From Caldilineaceae bacterium (GTDB lineage Bacteria; Chloroflexota; Anaerolineae; Caldilineales; Caldilineaceae): a DNA stretch of 5,719 nt. Under the pieces are notes generated by a model. It was not told the DNA's origin. It was given only the letters and a program-made list of their open reading frames with translations, and did no database searches. The translations under genes and the position numbers were made by a program. Location: contig JAAUPU010000243.1 of NCBI GenBank assembly GCA_012032975.1, positions 1-5,719 of the forward strand, given 5' to 3'. This document shows positions 1 to 5,719 of the stretch, piece after piece (within the stretch, counting starts at the first letter, position 1; the number at the start of each line of letters is the position of its first letter).

Positions 1-386
1 CAGCCATGTCGGTCGCCGCGCGCCAACCGGGGAGGGAAGGAGCAGATTGGCGCTCGCCGTCTCCGAGTCGCGCTTCGTCGGCGACCAGAATAGCCGAGGC
101 CAGCGGCCGCGACGCGGTCCTGGAACCAGCCAATCGCCTCGCAAAGTTGTTCTGGGCCGAGGGCGCGAAGGGGATGGCCCGGGGGCAGATCGGCCAACCG
201 GTCGAGAGGGTTGACCACCGGCTCCACTTCGCCCGGCAGGTAGCCGAGCAGGTCAACCGTGCCTGCACCCCAGTGCAGCGCGCCCATTCCCTTGGCGATC
301 ACGCGCACGGAGAGACCGGCCTCGGCCGCGGTCAACGCCGCGCACAGGCCGCTCAGCCCCGCGCCGATCACCAGCAAGTCAACCAT
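1..386 (-). CDS. glpB: Anaerobic glycerol-3-phosphate dehydrogenase subunit B, N-terminal part, cut by window edge and probably frameshifted
   Basis: GlpB is the second flavoprotein-like subunit of the GlpABC complex, which oxidises glycerol-3-phosphate to dihydroxyacetone phosphate and sends electrons through GlpC to the membrane quinone pool. About 128 of the usual roughly 420 residues are visible. The N-terminus MVDLLVIGAGLSGL carries a dinucleotide-binding GxGxxG (residues 8-13). Residues 36-52, GALHWGAGTVDLLGYLPG, match the ALHFSSGSLDLLSHLPDG stretch I recall from E. coli GlpB. The start is the ATG at 386-384: it lies after a GAGGAG ribosome site and overlaps the glpA stop (ATGGTTGA, 8 bases), implying translational coupling. 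From about residue 100 the frame reads as arginine-rich sequence, while the frame with codons starting at 90 gives NLLLPSPVGARRPTWL. That fits the GlpB pattern LGTLRSTWLSS, so one base is probably missing near 88-92. Identity is firm; the exact end sequence is not. Confidence 0.85.
   Translation of the reverse strand, partial: MVDLLVIGAGLSGLCAALTAAEAGLSVRVIAKGMGALHWGAGTVDLLGYLPGEVEPVVNPLDRLADLPPGHPLRALGPEQLCEAIGWFQDRVAAAGLGYSGRRRSATRRRRAPICSFPPRLARGDRHG
88..92 (-). other. Probable frameshift site in glpB (one base missing)
   Basis: After AAAGLGY (residue 99) the annotated frame becomes SGRRRSATRRRAP, unlike GlpB. An extra T in the TT pair here moves to a frame that is open to the window edge and ends SANLLLPSPVGARRPTWL. 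A two-step path through LVADEA is also possible, so the number of indels is uncertain. Confidence 0.6.
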
Positions 387-2172
387 CGCTCTCCTCGCTC
401 TGGTTTGTTTCGGTGGATGCGCCGGGAGCTGGCTCGACGGTTGTGTCCACGTTGTAGAAGTGGGTCATCGGGCTGGTCAGCGCGCTGTCGGGCAGGTGCT
501 CGACGTTCATCAAATTGAGATAAATAAACTCGTCCAGCCGCTCCTGTTTTAGCTGCTGGCCCCAAAGGATGGGCGCAAGCCCTTTCCAACGCTCCTGCAA
601 AAAGTCACGCAGCAGCAAGTTGGGGTTTTGTCCACCCGCGGCGGACGCATCTTGCGAGGTGGAGGGTCGAGCCTGGGCTTGGCTGGGCGATTGGAGAAAG
701 GCAACCTCCCACGCAGGCGGGCTGTGGCGCGCCTGATCGGGGTCGCTGCCAGACTGCCGACTTTCCCGACGGCCGATTTCGTGGAGTATGCCTGCGGCAC
801 GATAGGTGCAAAAACCGCCTTGACAAGGCCCCATGCCCAGCCGCACATCGCGGCGTAGATCGTCGAGTGTCAGCGTTGGGTTGCTGACCACTGCCTGTTC
901 GAGCATGGCGCGCGTCACCAGTTCGCATTCGCAGATCAGCTCGCCCTGAAGCCGATCCTCTTCGACTTCGTGAAGCCGATGGCCAAGCCAATAGCGGCCC
1001 TGCTCAATTCCCGGCACCGGCGTGGTGGCCGTCGTGCAGATCCGTTGCGCGCCTAGCTGGTCACACGCGGTGTCCATCGTCACCTCTGCCATCAGCCGAA
1101 AGGTGGTCCACTTGCCGCCGGTGATGGTCAGCAGCCCGCCGAGACCGTCGCGCTTGCGGTGGTCGAGCAGGGTGAGCGCACGGGTGGCATCTCGGGTTCG
1201 CCGGCGAACCCTTCCTGATAGAGCGGTCGCACGCCTGCCCAGGCGCGCAAGACGCGGCCCTGGCGAATGCCGGGCACCAGCTTTTCGCCCTCGTCGAGCA
1301 TCAACTGGATTTCCCACGCTTCGATGGGCAGGCGCTCCGGGGTCGGCGACGTGCACATCGGTGGTGCCGATGACGGCCACCGTGTGGATCGGCACGATGA
1401 TGTCGCCGTCGGCGGGCAGTTTGCAGCGGTTGATCACCGTGTTGACGACCCGGTGGTTCAGGGCGATCATCACCCCCCTTGCCGGGCAGCACCTGGACGT
1501 CGATGCCGGCCAGCTTGGCGATCCGTCCGCTCCACGCGCCGGCCGCGTTGATCACCAGGTCGGCGTGGATGAGGAACTCTTCATCGCTGGCCAGGTCGCG
1601 CACCCGTGCGCCGACGACGCGGCGATCGCCATCGCTGCCCGCGGTCAAGAGCGCGATCACTTCGTGGTAGACAAGGACTTGGGCGCCCGCCTGGGTCGCA
1701 GCGTGGGCTGTGGCGTGGGTGGCCAGGAAGCTGTCCGCGGCCGCGTCGGGCACCTCGAAGACCCGGCTGATGCGCGGGTTGAGCAGCGGCTCGCGCTGCA
1801 ATGCGACCGGCGACGGGGGATCTCTTGGCACGGGATGCCGAGTTTGTCACAGGCCGCGGCGAAGCGGTCCGGGTAGTCGCCTTCGTCTTCGGGGGTGACG
1901 ACGAAGAAACCGCCGGTCTCTTCGATGCAGTGGGTGTGGGTGCGGCGCAGGATCGCGTTTTCGGCGATACACTCGGCCGCGCTGGCCGGGTCTTTGACTG
2001 CGTAGCGTCCGCCGCTGTGGACCAAGCCGTGATAGCGCCCGGTCGTGCCGTGGGTCAGATCCCGCTGCTCGACAAGCACGACCCGGAAGCCGCGCAGTGC
2101 AGCATCCCAGGCAACGCCTGTGCCGGTGGAGCCGCCGCCAATGACGAGTATTTCAGTATTGATCTGTTTCAT
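379..2172 (-). CDS. glpA: Anaerobic glycerol-3-phosphate dehydrogenase subunit A, interrupted by four compensating single-base frameshifts
   Basis: GlpA is the catalytic FAD subunit of GlpABC: glycerol-3-phosphate to dihydroxyacetone phosphate. After correction the gene gives 597 residues, somewhat longer than E. coli GlpA (about 540). Domains in order: FAD-binding GGGSTGTG at residues 12-19 with HGTTGRYHGLVHSGGRY following at about 41-57; the DAO-type oxidase fold, including EVPDAAADSF, LVINAAGAWSGRIA, IALNHRVVNTVINR and LLTITGGKWTTFRLMAE; a BFD-like [2Fe-2S] domain with Cys414-x-Cys416 and Cys450/Cys455 (CECELVT and MGPCQGGFC); a loose Ser/Gln/Ala/Pro-rich linker at about 469-515; and a C-terminal helical piece, LLLRDFLQERWKG, at about 520-531, known in GlpA proteins. 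No single frame spans the gene: homology moves frame near 1817, 1475, 1340 and 1195. The start ATG at 2172 lies 24 bases after the ptsI stop and gives a standard N-terminus. Only a weak purine-rich site precedes it. Confidence 0.93.
391..396 (-). promoter_or_regulatory. Shine-Dalgarno site of glpB
   Basis: On the minus strand GAGGAG lies four bases before the ATG at 386. It sits inside the last codons of glpA. It is the clearest ribosome site in the window and supports the chosen glpB start, whose protein begins directly with the FAD-binding strand. Confidence 0.6.
1194..1196 (-). other. Frameshift site 4 in glpA (one base missing)
   Basis: The segment ending RPLYQEGFAGEPE leaves its frame here. 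Adding one C to the CCC run gives GFAGEPRDATRALTLLDH, then RKRDGLGGLLTITGGKW in the original frame. The residue position is about 325. With this shift the four changes sum to zero. Confidence 0.8.
1339..1342 (-). other. Frameshift site 3 in glpA (one base extra)
   Basis: On the minus strand GACCCCGGAG reads ADPGAPAHRS. Removing one C from the run of four gives VIGTTDVHVADPERLPIEAW followed by EIQLMLDEGEKLVPGI, which fits GlpA. The residue position is about 276. Confidence 0.8.
1473..1478 (-). other. Frameshift site 2 in glpA (one base extra)
   Basis: On the minus strand AAGGGGGGTGATG reads LPGKGGDDRPEPP. With five G instead of six it reads LPGKGVMIALNHRVVNT, which is GlpA-like and continues to IVPIHTVAVIGTTD. 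This is the longest homopolymer among the indel sites. Confidence 0.82.
1815..1819 (-). other. Frameshift site 1 in glpA (one base missing)
   Basis: A run of five C (minus strand) follows LGIPCQEI at about residue 119. Upstream homology is in the frame of the ATG at 2172. Downstream homology (VALQREPLLNPRISRVFEVP) is one base off. A sixth C would give CQEIPPSPVALQREPLLNP without a break. Confidence 0.8.
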
Positions 2173-2196
2173 CGGAAAATCTCTGCGGATGCAACT

Positions 2197-3894
2197 CTAT
2201 CTTGCCAGAAGGCGCCGGACAGATTCGGCGTCTGGACAGGCGAGCGCCTGCTCGGCAAGTTGTCGCGCCTGGATCATATCACAGCCGCGCACGGCTTGTT
2301 TAATCAATGGTGTGGCGGGCAGGGGGACGCTCAACTCGGTGACGCCAAGGCCGAGCAGCAGCGGCGTGGCGGCCGGTTCGCCGGCCACTTCGCCGCAGAG
2401 CGACACGGGTAACTCTGACTCTGCCGCAGCGGTGCAGGTCATTTTGATCATCTGCAAAACCGCGGGGTGGAGTGGGTCCGCCATGCTGGCAACCCGGCTG
2501 TTGGTGCGGTCGCTGGCCAGCACATATTGGGCCAGGTCGTTGGTGCCGATGCTGAAGAAGTCGATGCTCTTGGCCAGGTGGCGGGCCAACAATGCGGCCG
2601 CGGGCACCTCCACCAGCACGCCGATTTTCACCGATGCGCGGTCATCCGGTTCGAGCGCCAAGAGTTCGTCGAGCAGCCGCCGGGCCGCGTCCAGCTCTGT
2701 CGCGGTGCTGATCATGGGCAGCATGAAGCGAAAGTTGGCCCGGTCGCCCAGTTCGCGCGCGACGGCGAGGATGGCCTGGAATTGGGTTTGCAGCAACTCT
2801 GGGTAGGCGAGCAGCAGACGGATCCCGCGCAGTCCCAGAAATGGGTTCTCTTCGCTGAGATGTTGCACGTAATCGACGGGTTTGTCTCCGCCCGCGTCGA
2901 GCGCACGGATCGTCAACAGCCGGTCGGCCAAATGGGTCGCAAGAGTCCGGTAGACTTCTTGCTGCTCCTGGCAGGTCGGCGGCGTGGAGCGATGTTGGAA
3001 GAGATATTCGGTGCGCAACAGGCCCACGCCATCTGCGCCGAACGACACGGACTGGTGGACGTCTGCTGGGCTATTGGCGTTGACATAGACGGGCACGCAG
3101 ACGCCGTCGCCCGTGAATGCTGGCCTGTGGGCCTGCTCTTCGGCGGCCTGCCAAATTTCCACCTGGCGATGACGCACCTCTCTGAATCGTTGCAGGTCTG
3201 CCTCTGTGGGTGCGACCCACAGGACGCCGTTGTCGCCGTCTGCAATGGCCATTTCGCCCAACGGCAGATCGAGGATCGACTCGCCAAAGCTGCACGCCAG
3301 GGGAATGCCCAAACTGCGAGCCAAAATGGCCGAGTGAGCGGTCGGCGTGCTGTTGGCGAGGATGATCGCCGTGACATGATCGGCGGACAACTCGGCGACT
3401 TCTGACGGGGTGAGATCATGGGCGACGAGGATGGTCTGCTCTGGCAGATCGTGGAGCAGGCTGTGCACGGTCGAACTGTCCAGCCGCCGCAGGAGCCGTC
3501 GGCCAATATCCAGAATGTCCTGAGATCGGCTGGCGAAGTAAGCGTCGTCCAGCTCGCGGAAGCGAATGGAGAGCTCTTCGATCACCTGATGGGTGGCGTG
3601 GGCCGCGCTCTGACCTGCCTCGATCCTGGCGCGGATTGCGTTGACCAGCGTGGTGTCCTGGAGGATGACGCGGTGGGCGGAAAAAATCTCTGCGACCAGT
3701 GGGTTGCCATGTTCGTCCAGGTTGGCCAGTTCGGCGTCAACCTCGGCCTGGGCATGGAGGAAACGCGCCCACTCGACAGGCAGGTCCGCTGGCGCGGTGT
3801 CCGAAGGCGAGTCCGGGATGGTGTGGCCATAGATGAAGAGGCGACCAATGCCGATGCCTGGCGCAGCGGGCAGGCCAAGAAAGGTGTCGGCCAT
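2197..3894 (-). CDS. ptsI: PTS enzyme I (phosphoenolpyruvate-protein phosphotransferase)
   Basis: Cytoplasmic enzyme I autophosphorylates on histidine with PEP and hands the phosphate to HPr. The 565 residues are intact and near the family's usual 570-575. The N-terminal domain starts LGLPAAPGIGIG, carries the HPr-binding helical part (about 40-145) and the phospho-histidine swivel domain with His187 in NSTPTAHSAILARSLGIP. The C-terminal TIM-barrel PEP site is complete: Arg294 (GADGVGLLRTEYLF), Arg330 (RALDAGGDKP), ENPFLGLRGIR (349-359), Glu429 (VLVEVPAAALLA), Asn452/Asp453 and Arg463 (FFSIGTNDLAQYVLASDR), and Cys500 (SLCGEVAGEP). It should therefore be a working full enzyme I, unlike the EI-like end of E. 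coli DhaM. The ATG at 3894 has no purine-rich site before it; the upstream bases are C-rich. The corrected HPr stop is only three bases away (TAGCCAATG), which suggests coupled reinitiation. Its place after dhaM and HPr points to a role in DHA phosphorylation, though it may also serve other PTS branches. Confidence 0.97.
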   Translation of the reverse strand: MADTFLGLPAAPGIGIGRLFIYGHTIPDSPSDTAPADLPVEWARFLHAQAEVDAELANLDEHGNPLVAEIFSAHRVILQDTTLVNAIRARIEAGQSAAHATHQVIEELSIRFRELDDAYFASRSQDILDIGRRLLRRLDSSTVHSLLHDLPEQTILVAHDLTPSEVAELSADHVTAIILANSTPTAHSAILARSLGIPLACSFGESILDLPLGEMAIADGDNGVLWVAPTEADLQRFREVRHRQVEIWQAAEEQAHRPAFTGDGVCVPVYVNANSPADVHQSVSFGADGVGLLRTEYLFQHRSTPPTCQEQQEVYRTLATHLADRLLTIRALDAGGDKPVDYVQHLSEENPFLGLRGIRLLLAYPELLQTQFQAILAVARELGDRANFRFMLPMISTATELDAARRLLDELLALEPDDRASVKIGVLVEVPAAALLARHLAKSIDFFSIGTNDLAQYVLASDRTNSRVASMADPLHPAVLQMIKMTCTAAAESELPVSLCGEVAGEPAATPLLLGLGVTELSVPLPATPLIKQAVRGCDMIQARQLAEQALACPDAESVRRLLAR

Positions 3895-3897
3895 TGG

Positions 3898-4186
3898 CTA
3901 GGCCGATAGGGTGGGGGATTGAGGTTCAAAGATGGACTGCATCGCAAAGATCGCCTCTTGCGCATCGGGCGAGCGCAGAGACGCGCAGCGTGTGGCCCTG
4001 GCGAGCCTGCAATTGCATCAGTTGGAGGATGCTCTTGGCGTCCACAGCCGGGGAAAGGCGCGTCAAATTCTGTGCTGTGATCGTGGCCTCGAAGCGATTG
4101 GCCACGTGGACCACATCTTTGCTCTGGCGCAGATGCAGGCCAAGTGGATGGGTGATGGTGATCGTTGCGTGGATGGGTTCCATCAT
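3898..4186 (-). CDS. ptsH: HPr-family phosphocarrier protein, with a frameshift near its 3' end
   Basis: HPr carries phosphate from enzyme I to PTS acceptors, here most likely DhaM. The N-terminal part is MMEPIHATITITHPLGLHLR, with the phosphorylatable His18 and Arg20 (17 and 19 if the second ATG at 4183 is used). DAKSILQLMQLQARQGHTLRV is the usual HPr middle and retains a Ser52 at the place of regulatory Ser46 of Gram-positive HPr. The active-site loop is odd: GLHLRQS instead of the usual GLHARPA. In the plain frame the protein ends at 3926 with an un-HPr-like tail (LARCARGDLCDAVHL). The next frame gives DAQEAIFAMQSIFEPQSPTLSA, the expected last helix, with stop TAG at 3898-3900. One base is therefore probably extra near 3967-3973. 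Corrected length is 95 residues, normal for HPr. The start is 21 bases after the dhaM stop. Confidence 0.88.
3967..3973 (-). other. Frameshift site in the HPr gene (one base extra)
   Basis: The minus strand reads CTCGCCC here. Dropping one C of the CCC run gives RVSALADAQEAIFAMQSIFE; dropping the C at 3973 gives RVSASPDAQEAIFAMQSIFE. Both restore an HPr-type final helix, so the exact base cannot be fixed from the sequence alone. Confidence 0.78.
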
Positions 4187-4207
4187 GGACTGCTGCTCAA
4201 ACGTTTC

Positions 4208-4633
4208 CTAACGCGCCACCTTGACGAGGGTGGCAGCTTCTTCTGCGGCCTGGTTCACTTCGGACAGGCTTTTGCCAAAACCGGCTTCGATCGCGGCGAT
4301 CACCGCGCCTTCCACCAGGGGTGCATTGCTGATCAGACAGAGACGTTGCATTTCAGGCGGCAGCATCTCGATGGCCACTTCGGCGCTCATCACCGCGCTG
4401 CCCAGATCCACCAGGAGAAGCACGCCGTCGGGCTGCCAGTTGCGTTCAATCGCGTCCGCGATGGCCATGGGATCGGTGCCCAGCAGGGCGTCGCTCGCTT
4501 CGCTTTCGGACTCTGTGTCGTTCATTCCGCCCACCGCGACGATCTGCAAGGCTGGGTCGGCCATCTGGTCGGCCAACTGCTTGACGCCCAACGCCAGTTG
4601 ACGGCTATGAGAGACGAGAACCAATGCGATCAT
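4208..4633 (-). CDS. dhaM: PTS-dependent dihydroxyacetone kinase, phosphotransferase subunit DhaM (EIIA domain only)
   Basis: DhaM takes phosphate from HPr and rephosphorylates the ADP held by DhaL, which lets DhaK phosphorylate dihydroxyacetone. The protein has 141 residues, one EIIA-Man-type domain. It begins MIALVLVSHSRQLALGV, where His9 matches the active histidine of E. coli DhaM (MVNLVIVSHSSRLGEGV). IVAVGGMND (31-39), VLLLVDLGSAVMSAE (71-85) and ISNAPLVEGAVIAA (101-114) are family signatures. The start ATG at 4633 puts the histidine at the family position; an in-frame GTG nine bases upstream is possible but less fitting. No clear ribosome site is seen. The E. coli protein continues into HPr and EI-like domains; here those follow as separate genes. 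DhaK and DhaL are not in the window. Confidence 0.95.
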   Translation of the reverse strand: MIALVLVSHSRQLALGVKQLADQMADPALQIVAVGGMNDTESESEASDALLGTDPMAIADAIERNWQPDGVLLLVDLGSAVMSAEVAIEMLPPEMQRLCLISNAPLVEGAVIAAIEAGFGKSLSEVNQAAEEAATLVKVAR

Positions 4634-4676
4634 GGCGGTCACATCCGGGCTGGCTCGTGGCGGACAGGCGCCTTGC
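4634..4676 (-). other. Gap between glpK and dhaM
   Basis: These 43 bases form the longest non-coding stretch in the window. I see no promoter-like hexamers, no T-run terminator and no strong ribosome site. GGCG and CGCC could pair over a six-base loop (four-base stem), too weak to call a structure. Confidence 0.4.
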
Positions 4677-5719
4677 TCATGCGACCTCCACCCAGTCGAG
4701 GGTGCGCTCGACTGCCTTTTTCCAGCCGGCATAGCCCGGTTTCCTGGCTTCGTCGTCGATCCGCGGCTGCCAGGTGTGGTCGATCTGCCAGTTGGTGCGC
4801 AGGCTATCAAGGTCGGACCAATAGCCAACTGCAAGGCCGGCCGCATAGGCCGCGCCCAGGCTGGTTGTCTCGGCCACGCGCGGGCGAATCACCTCGACGC
4901 CCAGAATGTCCGCCTGGAGTTGCATCAGGAAGTTGTTGACGGTTGCGCCGCCATCCACCTTCAGGCTCTGTAAGGGCACGCCGCTGTCTGCGTTCATTGC
5001 CTCCAGCACCTCGCGTGTCTGGTAACAGATCGACTCCAGCGCGGCGCGCACGATATGCGCCCGGTTGATGTAACGGGTCAGCCCAACCAGCACACCGCGG
5101 GCATCGCTGCGCCAATGGGGTGCAAAGAGACCGCTGAACGCGGGCACCAGATAGCAGCCGCCGCTGTCCTCCACGCTCTGGGCGATGGCCTCGGTCTCGG
5201 CGGCGTCCTGGATCAGTTGCAGGTTGTCGCGCAGCCATTGCACGGTCGCGCCGGCCATGGCAATGGAGCCTTCCAGCGCATACGCGGCAGGCTCGGCGCC
5301 GAATTGATAGCAGACGGTGGTGAGCAGGCCGTTGCGGCTGTGAACGATCTCCTGGCCGGTGTTCAGGATCATGAAGCAGCCGGTGCCGTAGGTGTTCTTG
5401 GCCTCGCCTGGGTCAAAACAACATTGGCCTACGGTGGCCGCCTGCTGGTCGCCCAGGTTGCCGCAGATGGGGATCTCGGCGCCGAATGGACCGTCGGCCA
5501 ACGTCGGTGCATAGATGCTCGGGTCGCTGCTGGGCCGGATCTCGGGGAGCAGCGATCTTGGCACATCCATGATCGCGAGCAACTCATCGTCCCAGCTCAG
5601 GCTCTCCAGCGCCATCAGCATGGTCCGGCTGGCGTTGGTTGGGTCGGTCACATGCCGTCCACCCGTCAATTTCCAGATCAGCCAGGTGTCCACAGTGCCA
5701 AAGAGCAGCTCGCCTGCCA
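4677..5719 (-). CDS. glpK: Glycerol kinase, C-terminal two thirds, cut by the right window edge
   Basis: GlpK phosphorylates glycerol with ATP to glycerol-3-phosphate in the cytoplasm. The window holds 346 codons of an expected 500 or so; the reading frame is open to the edge ([20 protein letters not shown]), so a GTG at 5693 is internal, not the start. FGGY-kinase signatures: [12 protein letters not shown], the catalytic-base aspartate in [13 protein letters not shown] (codon 90 from the edge), [50 protein letters not shown] and the nucleotide-site [17 protein letters not shown], followed by [18 protein letters not shown]. It ends with [18 protein letters not shown], very like the E. coli end. 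The loop where enterococcal GlpK carries its HPr-phosphorylated His232 has glycine instead, so PTS activation of this type is not expected. It is first in the visible operon. Confidence 0.98.
   Translation of the reverse strand, partial: AGELLFGTVDTWLIWKLTGGRHVTDPTNASRTMLMALESLSWDDELLAIMDVPRSLLPEIRPSSDPSIYAPTLADGPFGAEIPICGNLGDQQAATVGQCCFDPGEAKNTYGTGCFMILNTGQEIVHSRNGLLTTVCYQFGAEPAAYALEGSIAMAGATVQWLRDNLQLIQDAAETEAIAQSVEDSGGCYLVPAFSGLFAPHWRSDARGVLVGLTRYINRAHIVRAALESICYQTREVLEAMNADSGVPLQSLKVDGGATVNNFLMQLQADILGVEVIRPRVAETTSLGAAYAAGLAVGYWSDLDSLRTNWQIDHTWQPRIDDEARKPGYAGWKKAVERTLDWVEVA

Noticed and set aside
6..518. 170-residue plus-strand ORF opposite glpB and the end of glpA
   Set aside because: It crosses the glpA/glpB junction and has low-complexity Arg/Ala content; a shadow.
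1473..1480. Programmed frameshifting at the AAGGGGGG run in glpA
   Set aside because: A slippery run alone could suggest this, but four separate shifts of both signs would be needed to make the protein, and GlpA is not known to use recoding. Base-count error fits better.
1022..1876. 284-residue plus-strand ORF opposite glpA
   Set aside because: The opposite strand carries GlpA motifs throughout, even though frameshifted. No domain is recognisable in the plus-strand reading.
379..2172. glpA as a decayed pseudogene
   Set aside because: Motifs, cysteines and codon pattern are preserved in all five segments, no in-frame stop interrupts the corrected path and the indels cancel. Decay remains possible but is less likely than sequencing error.
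2467..3405. 312-residue plus-strand ORF opposite ptsI
   Set aside because: Fully antisense to an intact enzyme I with all catalytic residues; composition is typical of a mirror ORF.
4634..4676. Terminator or small RNA between glpK and dhaM
   Set aside because: Only a four-base stem can form and no T-run follows.
3932..4939. 335-residue plus-strand ORF across the HPr, dhaM and glpK region
   Set aside because: It lies opposite three conserved genes, crosses their boundaries, has no ribosome site or recognisable motif and is rich in His/Arg/Gly as expected for antisense of GC-rich coding DNA.
1..5719. A new defence, mobile or CRISPR-like system
   Set aside because: All coding space is taken by recognisable central carbon metabolism genes, and I saw no direct-repeat array, inverted terminal repeat or transposase.

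Overview
The whole window is one minus-strand operon for entry of glycerol and dihydroxyacetone (DHA) into glycolysis. Transcription runs from the right edge to the left edge. In order the genes are: glpK (glycerol kinase, 3' part only), dhaM (EIIA-type PTS subunit of DHA kinase), an HPr gene, ptsI (enzyme I), glpA and glpB (two subunits of the anaerobic-type glycerol-3-phosphate dehydrogenase, glpB cut by the left edge). Gaps are 43, 21, 3 and 24 bases, and glpA/glpB overlap by 8, so there is no room for an internal terminator and I see no promoter. The operon promoter, the 5' part of glpK, the rest of glpB and any glpC lie outside, as do the dhaK and dhaL genes that DhaM needs.

How the genes work together: GlpK makes glycerol-3-phosphate, which GlpAB(C) oxidises to dihydroxyacetone phosphate. 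In parallel, enzyme I takes phosphate from PEP and passes it to HPr and then to DhaM, which feeds the DhaK/DhaL kinase that turns DHA into the same product. No sugar-transport EIIB/EIIC is present, so this looks like a small PTS serving DHA phosphorylation. DhaM-HPr-EI are three genes in the same order as the three domains fused in E. coli DhaM.

The main structural oddity is a set of about six single-base indels, four in glpA, one in the HPr gene and one in glpB. All but perhaps one can be placed in short G/C runs. In each case the protein family signature continues in another frame, and in glpA the four shifts cancel. This looks more like homopolymer sequencing or assembly error than gene decay, but it would make an automatic annotation badly wrong: glpA would be split into pieces, HPr would lose its last helix and its coupling to ptsI, and glpB would have a scrambled end.

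Organism: a bacterium with GC-rich DNA (by eye, roughly 60% or more). The mix of a Dha-type PTS with glpK and glpAB, and the style of the proteins, made me think of Chloroflexota (Caldilinea/Anaerolineae-like), but this is a weak impression. Haloarchaea have similar gene sets, but these proteins lack the strong acidic bias of that group. I found no RNA gene, mobile element, CRISPR array or convincing new system.
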